The notes beneath the pieces are model-generated. The model had not been told where the DNA came from, ran no database searches, and saw only the letters and a list, made by a program, of their open reading frames with translations. DNA of 46,491 nt. Source: Archaeoglobi archaeon (lineage in GTDB: Archaea > Halobacteriota > Archaeoglobi > Archaeoglobales > Archaeoglobaceae). Location: the NCBI GenBank assembly GCA_029259415.1, contig JAPDIW010000031.1, positions 1 to 46,491 of the forward strand, given 5' to 3'. This document shows, one piece after another, positions 25,535 to 33,345 of this stretch. How positions within the stretch are numbered: the first letter of the stretch is position 1; every line of letters begins with the position of its first letter. Position numbers and translations under genes: made by a program.

Positions 25535-26397
25535 AGTGCAAGAAGTGTGGAAGAAAAGCTGTTGTGAACCTGAAAGCCTACGGTATCTCCCTGTGTGAGA
25601 AATGCTATCCGGAGTTCTACAAAAACCTCGTCAAGAGGAGCATAAAGAGATTCAGGATTCTCAATCAGCATGAGAGGGTGCTTGTAGCCGTTTCGGGTGG
25701 GAAAGACAGTTCTGCAATGGCTGCTGTGCTTAAAGAGCTTGGATACGATATTGAGCTGCTTTACATCGATTTGGGGATTGGTGATTACTCGAAAGTCTCG
25801 GAGAAAGTCGTGAAGGACCTCTCAAAAAATCTCGGTGTAAAGCTCAACGTTGTGAGGCTGAGAGACTACGGGTTTACAGTCGACGATGTTGCAAGGAGAA
25901 TGAGGAGAAAAACCTGCTCTGCATGCGGTACGGCGAAGAGGTACATCATGAACAGATTTGCGAGGGAGAATAGTTTTGAAGTTGTTGCTACTGGCCACAC
26001 TGCTGAAGATGTCGTTTCTTTCTACATCAAGAATGTTGCTGGAGGGACAAAGGTTTGGGCGGAAAAACTAATGCCTAGAAACGATCCATTCGACGAGAAG
26101 ATTGTTGCGAGAGCAAAGCCGCTCTTTGAGATGAGCGAGAAGGAGAACATGCTCTACGTTCTCATAGAGACAATCCCTTACACTCCGATGGAATGCCCCC
26201 ACGCCCCTGAACCGGAGTGGAAGGAGATTGTTTATGAAATAGAGAGACGAAAGCCGGGCTTCGTTAAGAACTTCGTTAGGGGGCTTGTGAGACCTGCAGA
26301 GGAGTTTGAGGAGATAAGATACTGCAAAATTTGTGGGGAGGTTGCGAGCGGGGAAATTTGTGCATTCTGCAGGTTGAAGGAGAAGCTTACCGGCTGA
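25531..26397 (+). CDS. TtuA/Ncs6-type tRNA 2-thiolation enzyme
   Basis: 288 residues. It has an N-terminal zinc finger (CKKCGRKA then CEKCYPE), the PP-loop ATP motif VLVAVSGGKDSSAMA, the cysteine motif TCSACGTAKRYIMNR, and a C-terminal zinc finger (CKICGEVASGEICAFC). This order is that of TtuA/Ncs6 proteins, which adenylate and thiolate a tRNA uridine (U54 or U34), with a cluster on the central cysteines. Thermophiles use such thiolation to stabilise tRNA. It starts inside the S2P stop codon (ATGA). Confidence 0.9.
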   Translation: MKCKKCGRKAVVNLKAYGISLCEKCYPEFYKNLVKRSIKRFRILNQHERVLVAVSGGKDSSAMAAVLKELGYDIELLYIDLGIGDYSKVSEKVVKDLSKNLGVKLNVVRLRDYGFTVDDVARRMRRKTCSACGTAKRYIMNRFARENSFEVVATGHTAEDVVSFYIKNVAGGTKVWAEKLMPRNDPFDEKIVARAKPLFEMSEKENMLYVLIETIPYTPMECPHAPEPEWKEIVYEIERRKPGFVKNFVRGLVRPAEEFEEIRYCKICGEVASGEICAFCRLKEKLTG

Positions 26398-26949
26398 TTA
26401 CTTCTTGCAAATCTTAACGAAGTTTCTGTAAAGTTCCACACCATACTGGGAGTGATAAACTTCAGGATGCCACTGCACACCGTAAAGTGGCTTTTCTTTG
26501 TGCTTCATTGCCTCGATCTTGCAGATGTCTGACTCTGCGAGAACCTTGAAGTTTTCGGGAATCTTTTTCACTTCATCCATGTGGCTTGCCCACACCGTTA
26601 TCTCCTTTGGAATCCCCTCAAAAAGCTCGTCGTCTTCGATGATTCTAACCTTTACCTCTGAATAACCGCCCATTGTTCCCTTCCCAACTTCACCGCCGAA
26701 TACCTTCGCCATAAGCTGGTGACCGAGGCAGATTCCTATCATCGGAATGTCAAGCTCCTTCAAATACTGCTCGCAATTTCCCGTCTTGTCGAGAGATGGT
26801 CCTCCACCAATGACAAGTCCGTCCAAGTCCCTGAGCTCCTCAACTGGAGTTGTGTTCTCGATGAGCTTCGTTTCGACCCCCAAATCCCTTAAGGTTCTGT
26901 GGATGAGGTGGTTGTACTGGCCGTAGTTGTAGACAACGTAAATTTTCAT
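26398..26949 (-). CDS. guaAA: GMP synthase, glutamine amidotransferase subunit
   Basis: 183 residues, a stand-alone class I glutaminase. PMIGICLGHQLMAKVFGG contains the nucleophilic cysteine, and YGVQWHPEVYHSQ the catalytic histidine and glutamate. In archaea the ammonia it releases goes to a separate GuaAB synthetase to make GMP from XMP. LDGLVIGGGPSLDKTG forms the oxyanion strand region. The stop codon directly abuts the convergent TtuA-like gene. Confidence 0.93.
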   Translation of the reverse strand: MKIYVVYNYGQYNHLIHRTLRDLGVETKLIENTTPVEELRDLDGLVIGGGPSLDKTGNCEQYLKELDIPMIGICLGHQLMAKVFGGEVGKGTMGGYSEVKVRIIEDDELFEGIPKEITVWASHMDEVKKIPENFKVLAESDICKIEAMKHKEKPLYGVQWHPEVYHSQYGVELYRNFVKICKK

Positions 26950-27163
26950 GGTGTCAAGTTGGTGAAGGAAAAATTAATTTTTAGGTCTTTTTTATCTTAG
27001 TTCTAATTTTAGGGATACTTCTTTTAAAACTGCCTAACATAATCCTAGTTAAAACAAAAGAGCTTCTTTTTTCAAAACTTTCCGCATTTTCCAAAACCTG
27101 AATCTCCTCAGGAGATTTCTACAAGGAGGATGTATAACTTATTGATGGAGCTAAAAAATAGCT

Positions 27164-27427
27164 TTAGAAATCGAGTGGCTCAGCGGGCTGGAGGCTAAGT
27201 TTCGGCCTCTCGTTCGTGGCAAAAAACAGGTACCTGTATACTCTATACATCAGCGAAACGTAGCCGTTCATAAACTCTGCTGCACCTCTATGCCTCTTTC
27301 CAAGAATCAGTGTATGCAGGAAGAGAAATATCCACAGCACAGCCACTACAATCCCCAGCACGTCCAAAATCAGCCCGTAGAATATTCCGAGCGGAATCCT
27401 CAAAACCGCCTCTACTCTTTCACCCAT
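27164..27427 (-). CDS. DUF4389-like small membrane protein
   Basis: 87 residues from ATG 27427 (MGERVEAVLRIPLGIFYGL). Two hydrophobic segments follow one another (FYGLILDVLGIVVAVLWIFL) and a polar tail (HRGAAEFMNGYVSLMYRVYR) matches the shared motif of DUF4389 proteins. TATA-like TTATATG lies about 25 bases upstream, so the longer open frame starting at 27475 is unlikely. Function is unknown. Confidence 0.65.
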   Translation of the reverse strand: MGERVEAVLRIPLGIFYGLILDVLGIVVAVLWIFLFLHTLILGKRHRGAAEFMNGYVSLMYRVYRYLFFATNERPKLSLQPAEPLDF

Positions 27428-27502
27428 GCATGAGTATAGCAACAGACACATATAACTTTTTGGATTGTAGTTCAAGGATGATTTATAGAGATCGCAGATA
27501 AA

Positions 27503-27598
27503 CTACTCGCACCACTCTTCTCCAATGCTAAATTTCATCAAGGCGTAATTTAACCTTTTCAGTTTGTAGATCTTGGAATCAATCAAACACTCATCCAT
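27503..27598 (-). CDS. Possible 31-residue ORF upstream of tbp
   Basis: ATG 27598 to TAG 27503 encodes a compact, charged, protein-like sequence (MDECLIDSKIYKLKRLNYAL and a tail ending IGEEWCE). No ribosome site or family match is evident. It lies in the 280-base gap between the DUF4389 gene and tbp. It may be a real microprotein, the remnant of a longer gene, or chance. Confidence 0.25.
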   Translation of the reverse strand: MDECLIDSKIYKLKRLNYALMKFSIGEEWCE

Positions 27599-27659
27599 TA
27601 GACTCTGACACGCCTAGGGATTTCTAACCCCGCAGCAGTTCAGTACGAATTCTATCACA

Positions 27660-27680
27660 ATACCAAAGGTATTTATATGG
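27660..27680 (+). promoter_or_regulatory. tbp promoter with overlapping palindrome
   Basis: The palindrome ATACCAAAGGTAT (27660-27672) runs straight into a TATA box, TTTATATGG (27672-27680), 29 bases before ATG 27709. A further half-site GGTAT follows at 27679. A repressor or TBP-autoregulation site is plausible from the position alone. Confidence 0.6.
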
Positions 27681-27708
27681 TATTTAAGTCTTTTAAAATG
27701 GTGGTGTT

Positions 27709-28260
27709 ATGCAGGATTACAAGATAAAAATAGAGAATGTTGTGGCATCAACCCAGATTGGCGAAAATATAGATCTGAACAAAATTTCAAGGGAAATTAA
27801 AGACTCTGAATACAAACCTAAGCAATTTCCGGGGCTGGTTTTGAGAACAAAAGAGCCGAAGGCTGCTGCTCTCGTTTTCAGAAGTGGGAAAGTAGTGTGC
27901 ACAGGCTCCAAGAGTGTGGAGGATGCAAGGAGAGCAGTAAAGCAGATTGTAAAGATGCTCAAGGAAATCGGCATTTCTGTGATTGACGAGCCTGAGGTAA
28001 AGGTTCAGAACATTGTCGCATCAGCAGATCTCGGAGTTGACCTCAACCTCAACGCAATTGCCATAGGTCTAGGGCTTGAAAACATCGAGTACGAGCCTGA
28101 GCAGTTTCCGGGGCTGGTGTACAGGCTTGACAACCCAAGAGTTGTCGTGCTGATTTTTGGGTCTGGCAAAATGGTTGTTACGGGTGGAAAAAGCCCGGAT
28201 GATGCGAGAAAGGCTGTTGAGAGAATTTCGGAAGAGCTGAGGACATTAGGACTGATGTAA
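27709..28260 (+). CDS. tbp: TATA-box-binding protein
   Basis: 183 residues made of two direct repeats of about 90. The first contains [20 protein letters not shown] and [20 protein letters not shown]; the second [20 protein letters not shown] and [20 protein letters not shown]. Each ends in a FxSGK and TG(S/G)KS segment. This is the saddle that bends TATA promoters for archaeal RNA polymerase. The HAD phosphatase gene starts at the very next base, so they are probably one operon. Confidence 0.98.
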   Translation: MQDYKIKIENVVASTQIGENIDLNKISREIKDSEYKPKQFPGLVLRTKEPKAAALVFRSGKVVCTGSKSVEDARRAVKQIVKMLKEIGISVIDEPEVKVQNIVASADLGVDLNLNAIAIGLGLENIEYEPEQFPGLVYRLDNPRVVVLIFGSGKMVVTGGKSPDDARKAVERISEELRTLGLM

Positions 28261-29049
28261 ATGAGGCCTGACAAAAAAGGCTACATAATTGACATAGACG
28301 GTGTTATCGGCAAGAGTGTAACACCTATCCCAGAGGGCGTAGAAGGGGTAAAGAGACTCAAGGAGCTTGGCAAGAAAATAATCTTCGTTTCAAACAACTC
28401 AACGAGGAGCAGGAGAATCCTGCTTGAGAGGTTAAAGAGCTTTGGCCTTGAAGTTAGCGAGGATGAAATTCTTGTAGCCACCTACGCAACTGCAAGGTTT
28501 ATTGCAAAAGAGAAGCCGAATGCCAAGGTTTTCACGACCGGCGAGGAAGGGCTAATTGAGGAGTTGAAACTTGCAGGACTGGAAATTGTTGATTACAATG
28601 AGGCAGAATATCTGGTCGTTGGGTCAAACAGAAAGATAAACTTCGAACTAGTGACTAAGGCCCTGAGAGCATGCTTGAAAGGGTTAAGATACATCGCAAC
28701 TAATCCCGACAGAATTTTTCCGGCAGAAGATGGGCCTATTCCCGGAACGGGGATGATCATAGGAGCTCTTTACTGGATGACGGGTAGAGAGCCTGACGTT
28801 GTGGTCGGAAAGCCTTCAGAGGTGATAATGCGCGAAGCACTCGAAATTCTTGGCCTTGAGGCAAAGGATGTTGCAGTCGTGGGAGATCAGGTAGATGTTG
28901 ATGTTGCTGCTGGTAGGGCAATAGGCGCGGAAACTGTTCTGGTTCTTACGGGCGTCACCACCAAAGAGAACCTGAACCAGATGATTGAAAGACACGGAAT
29001 TAAACCTGACTATGTTTTCGACTCCCTCAAAGATATGGTGGAGGGGTAA
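28261..29049 (+). CDS. HAD-superfamily phosphatase, NagD/p-nitrophenylphosphatase-like
   Basis: 262 residues. GYIIDIDGVIGKS has the nucleophilic and acid/base aspartates, FVSNNSTRSRRILL motif II, VVVGKPSEVIMREAL the motif III lysine, and DVAVVGDQVDVDVAAGRAIG the motif IV aspartates that hold magnesium. The cap between residues 75 and 180 is the C2 type of NagD phosphatases, which act on small phosphate esters. It follows tbp without a gap and precedes the OB-fold gene by one base. Confidence 0.92.
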   Translation: MRPDKKGYIIDIDGVIGKSVTPIPEGVEGVKRLKELGKKIIFVSNNSTRSRRILLERLKSFGLEVSEDEILVATYATARFIAKEKPNAKVFTTGEEGLIEELKLAGLEIVDYNEAEYLVVGSNRKINFELVTKALRACLKGLRYIATNPDRIFPAEDGPIPGTGMIIGALYWMTGREPDVVVGKPSEVIMREALEILGLEAKDVAVVGDQVDVDVAAGRAIGAETVLVLTGVTTKENLNQMIERHGIKPDYVFDSLKDMVEG

Positions 29050-29050
29050 G

Positions 29051-29695
29051 ATGGATACTGCAAACGACTTCAGAATTTTGCTTGCTGAGAAAGGTATTGA
29101 AGAATTATCGAGAGTGTCGCAGTCATTGCAGATACCGGGAAGAAAGAGATTCATTGAAGAGCTGAAATCCATTTCTTCAGAAATTCAAAACGTGAAGTAC
29201 TGCTATCTCAGCGTTGATGAGCTGCTTGAATTCGACAGCTTCCTGAAAATCGTCGAAACTGCACGTAGCTTGAAGGACATGCTGCCAGATTCTAAGGACT
29301 ACAACACAGCTTTAGCGGATTACTGGCTCGAATACATTGCCTACCTCCCTAAACTCATGAAGAGGGGTGAAATAGAAAGAATTGGAGAGGCAATAAGGTA
29401 TTTTGTAGGCGAAATCATTTCGAGAAGTGAACTCGACGGTTTGTGGCTGTGCATTTTTGACTACGGCGACAGACTTGAGGTTGTTACCAACAGCGAGGAA
29501 TATAAGCAGGGAAAGAAGGCAGTTGTTGCATATCTTCCGCCAAGAAGGTTTGGTAAGGTTGTTAGCAGAGGTATGTTCGTTCTGCAGCACGACAGAATTG
29601 CGAAGAAAGGGGAGCTTGACCTGGCGGACATTAGGAGCATAAGAAGGTGGCTCGGAGAAGTTGAATCGATTTTAATGGACTTAATAAAAAGGTAA
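29051..29695 (+). CDS. Protein with C-terminal OB-fold resembling the tRNA-binding (EMAP-II-like) domain
   Basis: 214 residues. The N-terminal two-thirds are helical and not recognised (GIEELSRVSQSLQIPGRKRF; ALADYWLEYIAYLPKLMKRG). The region from about residue 130 (LDGLWLCIFDYGDRLEVVTN, then VVAYLPPRRFGKVVSRGMF) follows the pattern of tRNA-binding OB folds, with 'DxLxxCxxDxG' and 'GVVSEGM'-like turns. An RNA-binding role is inferred. It is the last gene of the tbp transcription unit and ends close to the convergent cdh operon. Confidence 0.55.
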   Translation: MDTANDFRILLAEKGIEELSRVSQSLQIPGRKRFIEELKSISSEIQNVKYCYLSVDELLEFDSFLKIVETARSLKDMLPDSKDYNTALADYWLEYIAYLPKLMKRGEIERIGEAIRYFVGEIISRSELDGLWLCIFDYGDRLEVVTNSEEYKQGKKAVVAYLPPRRFGKVVSRGMFVLQHDRIAKKGELDLADIRSIRRWLGEVESILMDLIKR

Positions 29696-29696
29696 A

Positions 29697-29711
29697 ATAA
29701 AAATTTTATTC
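29697..29711. terminator. Shared AT palindrome between convergent genes
   Basis: AATAAAAATTTTATT lies exactly between the stop of the OB-fold gene (29695) and the end of cdhE (29706). T-tracts on both strands fit archaeal intrinsic termination. The assignment is from composition and position only. Confidence 0.45.
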
Positions 29712-31118
29712 TTTGGGTGGCCAGTTCTTCTCAAGCCACCCCTTGATTCTTCCTGAGTCCATTGGACCGACAAGCACTTTCCAGCCAGTCTCGTCCTCAA
29801 TTGCACCCTGCAGCCTCGCAGCCAACCCTGGAATAACGAGATATCTGTGGTTCACCTTCTCCTCGATTTTCGTCTCCTCTATGAGCTCTTTAACCTTCGA
29901 TGCTGTGAACTGCCCGCCTGCAACGCTAACCTCAACACCCAGTCCCTCGGTGTTAAGTACGAGCAGCCATCCCTTGATTCCACCACTGGTAAGGTCGCTC
30001 TCGACAGTGTAGTATGTCAGGGCGAAGTTGGTTGTGATGAACACGGGATCGTCTGGTCCTGGGTCGTTGATCGCTCTCAATCCAGGCTCTACCTGCACGG
30101 GTGTTCTCGGGTCGGTGTATATGTTGAACCTGAGCGTTATTGTTGGCATAACCACATGCTGGTCAAGGCTCCTGAAAATCATGACGTCTCCATATTTCAC
30201 AATGAACATGCTCGCGATAACAGCCTCCCAGTATGATTTGGTGACTTCATCTCCTTCAATTAGCCATGCTGCAATGGGCGTGATCATAATTGGATACGCA
30301 ACATCCTTGTCCTGTCCTGCAATTGCTGTTCTGCGAAGCTGGATTACCCTCTCAAAGGTTCCCTTGAGCCCCTCTCCAAGTGGCTCGGTTACAGGGTCAA
30401 GAACGATATCCTTCACACCAGCCTGCTTGAATGTGACCGCCATGCTCTTGAGAACATCCAAATCTTTGGCTCTCAGCGTTACGGGAACTTTGTATTCGAG
30501 GGCCATCTTCAGGAACTCTTTCCAGTTCCCTTCAGTTGCTGCATACATCAAAGGCCTCTGGTCAGCCACCTCTTCAAGAGCAGCTTTCATGCATTCCGGA
30601 TCAAGGGCCACAAGAATCATTGGTTTGCCGTATGATGCAACCTTCTTCACAACCTCTCTGTACCTCTTTGGATCTCCAGAAGTGCATCTCACAGCAAAGC
30701 CATCAAGAGTCAGGAAGTTTCCGACATAGAATTTCTTGTAGCTTACAACCCTCTCGCATCTCTCTTCTAAGGCTTTGTCATCCATCGTGTCCCAGACATC
30801 GTAGAAGAAACCTGTTGGGTTGAAGAAGGTAAGCTCGTGTCTGTGCAGCACTTCCTCTCCGCCGATCTTTACAGCATTATCTCCAACACCGATTACAACC
30901 TCGGCTATTTCTGGAGCGGTAAGCTCAAGGAGCTCTTCAAGCTTCTTCTTCGCCTTTGGATCCTTCTTGGCTTCCTCAACAAGTGGTTTGCAGTCGAGCG
31001 GCGTTACTGATCTGTCGATGATATGTGCTGCAAAGCTCATGCAGGTATCGAATCCACACTCTCCGCAGTTTGTTCTCGGCAAGTAGTTGTAAACCTCAAG
31101 CGGGCTCTTTACCTTCAT
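29706..31118 (-). CDS. cdhE: Acetyl-CoA decarbonylase/synthase, gamma subunit (corrinoid Fe-S protein)
   Basis: 470 residues. With CdhD it carries a corrinoid that passes a methyl group from tetrahydromethanopterin to the acetyl-CoA-forming subunit. YNYLPRTNCGECGFDTCMSF and a later C in LDCKPL form the N-terminal 4Fe-4S site. A TIM-barrel-like centre (VTLRAKDLDVLKSMAV; VKDIVLDPVTEPLGEG) and a C-terminal cobamide-binding domain (FALTYYTVESDLTSGGIKGW) follow. It is the last gene of the minus-strand cdh operon, three bases after cdhD. No cdhA or cdhB is in the window. Confidence 0.96.
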   Translation of the reverse strand: MKVKSPLEVYNYLPRTNCGECGFDTCMSFAAHIIDRSVTPLDCKPLVEEAKKDPKAKKKLEELLELTAPEIAEVVIGVGDNAVKIGGEEVLHRHELTFFNPTGFFYDVWDTMDDKALEERCERVVSYKKFYVGNFLTLDGFAVRCTSGDPKRYREVVKKVASYGKPMILVALDPECMKAALEEVADQRPLMYAATEGNWKEFLKMALEYKVPVTLRAKDLDVLKSMAVTFKQAGVKDIVLDPVTEPLGEGLKGTFERVIQLRRTAIAGQDKDVAYPIMITPIAAWLIEGDEVTKSYWEAVIASMFIVKYGDVMIFRSLDQHVVMPTITLRFNIYTDPRTPVQVEPGLRAINDPGPDDPVFITTNFALTYYTVESDLTSGGIKGWLLVLNTEGLGVEVSVAGGQFTASKVKELIEETKIEEKVNHRYLVIPGLAARLQGAIEDETGWKVLVGPMDSGRIKGWLEKNWPPKE

Positions 31119-31121
31119 CCA

Positions 31122-32489
31122 TCACACCTCCATGAAGATCCATTCGCCTGGGTCAGCCACACTCTCCTTCACATTCCCGCCGAGGGTGTTGAAGACCTCC
31201 TTAAGCACTGCCACAGCAACCGGATGCATCATCATGAATAGGTCAACTCCTGCAAGTGAAAGCGTTAGACCGGTTATAATCTCCCAGATTGGACCTCTCA
31301 GCTCTCTTGGCCCCCATGGTGTGTCCTCCTCAATCGGTGAGTCTATCATCCATGCTTCTCTCGCTCCCCAAGCGTTCGTGGTTCCGCTTGACATCGGGAA
31401 GTTGAGATCAGTGTCACCCTTCAATCCACTTATTCTGATCCTCTCCATGTTTGTGAAAGCATAATCCAAACCGTAACCCAACGCTGCTGTTGTTGGATCC
31501 ATAACGATGCTGTCTCTCGGCATACCAACCCTCTTCAGGAGGTATCTGTTCAGCGTCTTCTGGTTGTTTATGTCCATCTGGGTCCAGCTAAGCACCACAT
31601 GCCCGTACTTCTTTGCAGCGTTGGCAATCCTCTCCCAGTCCATATCGAGAGTTGCTGAGGCAAGCATGATCCTCTCTCCCTCTGCAACCTCCGCTGCTTT
31701 TTCGAGAACTTCTGGGTCTTTCTCCTTGTTACCGCTTCCACCAACAATGATTGGACACTTAACTGCCTGCAAAACGTCCTCAAGGACCTTCACGGCCTCG
31801 CTTGCTGGAGTATCATCCAGCAGAGGATCAGTGCTGATGAGGTGGAGCGTTACGAGGTCAGCACCGAACTTCTTGACACACTTCCTTGCCCACTCTGCTG
31901 GGTTGTCAAGCACATCTTCATAATGCACTCTCACAGCCTTAGCAAGCATCGGCTTTCTGTCGAAGACGTCAATTGCTATTGCAGGCAGATGGGGCTGGGG
32001 AGCGTCAAAGGTGTAGAATGCTAGACTTCTCTCTCCACCAAGCGTGATAGTGTAGTCTCTGCTCCCCCCATCCGCCTTAGTTGCACCCAACACAACCTCC
32101 TCGATCTTACTTGGATACTCCTCCTTGTACGGTTCAAACTTTGCCTTTACGAGCTCTGTCGGAAGCTTGAGCTCCTCAACTGCCGGAGCAGCTTCAGGTG
32201 CTGCGGGAGCAGCAGGGGCAAGCTGGGGCTGTGCAGCGAAGGGCGTGGGTATGCCAAGAGCTGCAGAGAGCCTTTGCAAGTATCCAAGCGCCATGTTTGC
32301 GTGATACAGGAAGTTGCCGAATTCAGAGAGCATTGAGTAGAGAGGGGCTATTGCGGACAGGTCTACAGATGAGCCTTCAAGCTCTATTTCGAGGTCTCCC
32401 TCAATCTTCACCCCTTCAATCTCTTCTACATTATATTTTTTCAGTAACTCCAAAAACTCCTCAAGCGTGAACTTTTTCAAATTAATCAC
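31122..32489 (-). CDS. cdhD: Acetyl-CoA decarbonylase/synthase, delta subunit
   Basis: 455 residues. A short N-terminal domain (FTLEEFLELLKKYNVEEIEG) is joined by an Ala/Pro linker (about residues 88-110) to a TIM barrel: LVTLHLISTDPLLDDTPASE, CPIIVGGSGNKEKDPEV and DSIVMDPTTAALGYGLDYAF. This partner of CdhE forms the corrinoid protein of the Wood-Ljungdahl carbonyl branch. FPMSSGTTNAWGAREAW lies near the C-terminus. It starts inside the end of the CooC-like gene (4-base overlap). Confidence 0.96.
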   Translation of the reverse strand: MINLKKFTLEEFLELLKKYNVEEIEGVKIEGDLEIELEGSSVDLSAIAPLYSMLSEFGNFLYHANMALGYLQRLSAALGIPTPFAAQPQLAPAAPAAPEAAPAVEELKLPTELVKAKFEPYKEEYPSKIEEVVLGATKADGGSRDYTITLGGERSLAFYTFDAPQPHLPAIAIDVFDRKPMLAKAVRVHYEDVLDNPAEWARKCVKKFGADLVTLHLISTDPLLDDTPASEAVKVLEDVLQAVKCPIIVGGSGNKEKDPEVLEKAAEVAEGERIMLASATLDMDWERIANAAKKYGHVVLSWTQMDINNQKTLNRYLLKRVGMPRDSIVMDPTTAALGYGLDYAFTNMERIRISGLKGDTDLNFPMSSGTTNAWGAREAWMIDSPIEEDTPWGPRELRGPIWEIITGLTLSLAGVDLFMMMHPVAVAVLKEVFNTLGGNVKESVADPGEWIFMEV

Positions 32490-33262
32490 CTCGCTTTTAC
32501 TGATAAATTGAGCATTAAATTAGCTACTTCCTTCATTTTCCTATAAACTTCCGAATTCTTGTCTATTTCGCTCACAGGGCCTCCTCTCAGGTCGACCTCA
32601 GCCACACTGCTGTCGTATGGCAGCACGGCAAGTAATTCCAAACCCTCCTCTTCTGCAAATTTTCTGATCGTCTTCTCTGCATCCTCTGATGTAATTCTGT
32701 TTGCAATCAGGAAAATTTTTTTGAAATTCAGCTTTAGCTCTTTTGCAAGCTCCTTGATTCTCTTCGCTGTTGCAAGCCCCTTCCTTGACATGTCGGTGAC
32801 TATTATTATGTAATCCGCCGAATCTATCGTTTTTCTGCTGAAATGCTCCAGACCGGCTTCGGTGTCAATGATGATGTAATCGTAGTGCCTCATCAGTCTT
32901 CTCAGCACTCCACGCAGTAGGGAATTGGCAAAGCAGTAGCAACCTTCTCCCTCAGGCCTTCCCATTACCAGAAGGTCATAACGAGGACATTCGCATATGG
33001 CTTCTGCGTAGATCTTCCCTTCCAGCCACTGCTCCTTGTTCATGGTCCCCATTTCGTCTCTGCTAACCTGAAAGAGTTCTCTGATCTCACCGAGAGTCTT
33101 GTTGAGCTGGTCCTCTACACCGAGAGCTTCTGGCAGATTGCTGTCAGGATCTGCGTCAACTGCAAGAACGCTTGTTGTATGCTCAGAAATAAAATTAACG
33201 AGGAGGGCGGAAACCAGCGTTTTCCCGGTTCCACCCTTGCCTGCCACCGCTATTACTGTCAT
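32486..33262 (-). CDS. cooC: CooC/AcsF-type nickel-insertion ATPase
   Basis: 258 residues. VIAVAGKGGTGKTLVSALL is the deviant Walker A of the MinD/CooC group, VLAVDADPDSNLPEALG the next conserved loop, and YIIIDTEAGLEHFSRKT Walker B. GEGCYCFANSLLR contains the CxC pair that binds nickel in CooC dimers. It probably loads or activates the metal clusters of the CODH/acetyl-CoA synthase. It sits between cdhC and cdhD, with ATGA overlap to a 28-residue ORF upstream and a 4-base overlap downstream. Confidence 0.93.
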   Translation of the reverse strand: MTVIAVAGKGGTGKTLVSALLVNFISEHTTSVLAVDADPDSNLPEALGVEDQLNKTLGEIRELFQVSRDEMGTMNKEQWLEGKIYAEAICECPRYDLLVMGRPEGEGCYCFANSLLRGVLRRLMRHYDYIIIDTEAGLEHFSRKTIDSADYIIIVTDMSRKGLATAKRIKELAKELKLNFKKIFLIANRITSEDAEKTIRKFAEEEGLELLAVLPYDSSVAEVDLRGGPVSEIDKNSEVYRKMKEVANLMLNLSVKAR

Positions 33263-33345
33263 TCTTCTTCCTCTATTATCAGTTCTGGGATGTGAATCTG
33301 GGCTCCTTTAAGGATGAGTTTAACCTTCTTGCTTTCCTCCTCCAT
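33259..33345 (-). CDS. 28-residue ORF between cdhC and cooC, similar to the CdhC tail
   Basis: ATG 33345 overlaps the cdhC stop (TAATG) and the TGA overlaps the cooC start (ATGA), so it is stitched into the operon on both sides. The product opens MEEESKKVKLILKGAQIHIP and ends in acidic residues. VKLILKGAQIHIPELII closely resembles VKLIIKDAKITIDKVIV at the very end of CdhC. It therefore looks like a separate copy of the CdhC C-terminal beta-strand tail and may be a small subunit or assembly peptide of the complex. Confidence 0.65.
   Translation of the reverse strand: MEEESKKVKLILKGAQIHIPELIIEEEE

Noticed and set aside
27101-27117. Palindrome AATCTCC, TCA, GGAGATT as a terminator
   Set aside because: No T-tract follows it on either strand and its placement fits neither neighbouring gene end well; left unassigned.
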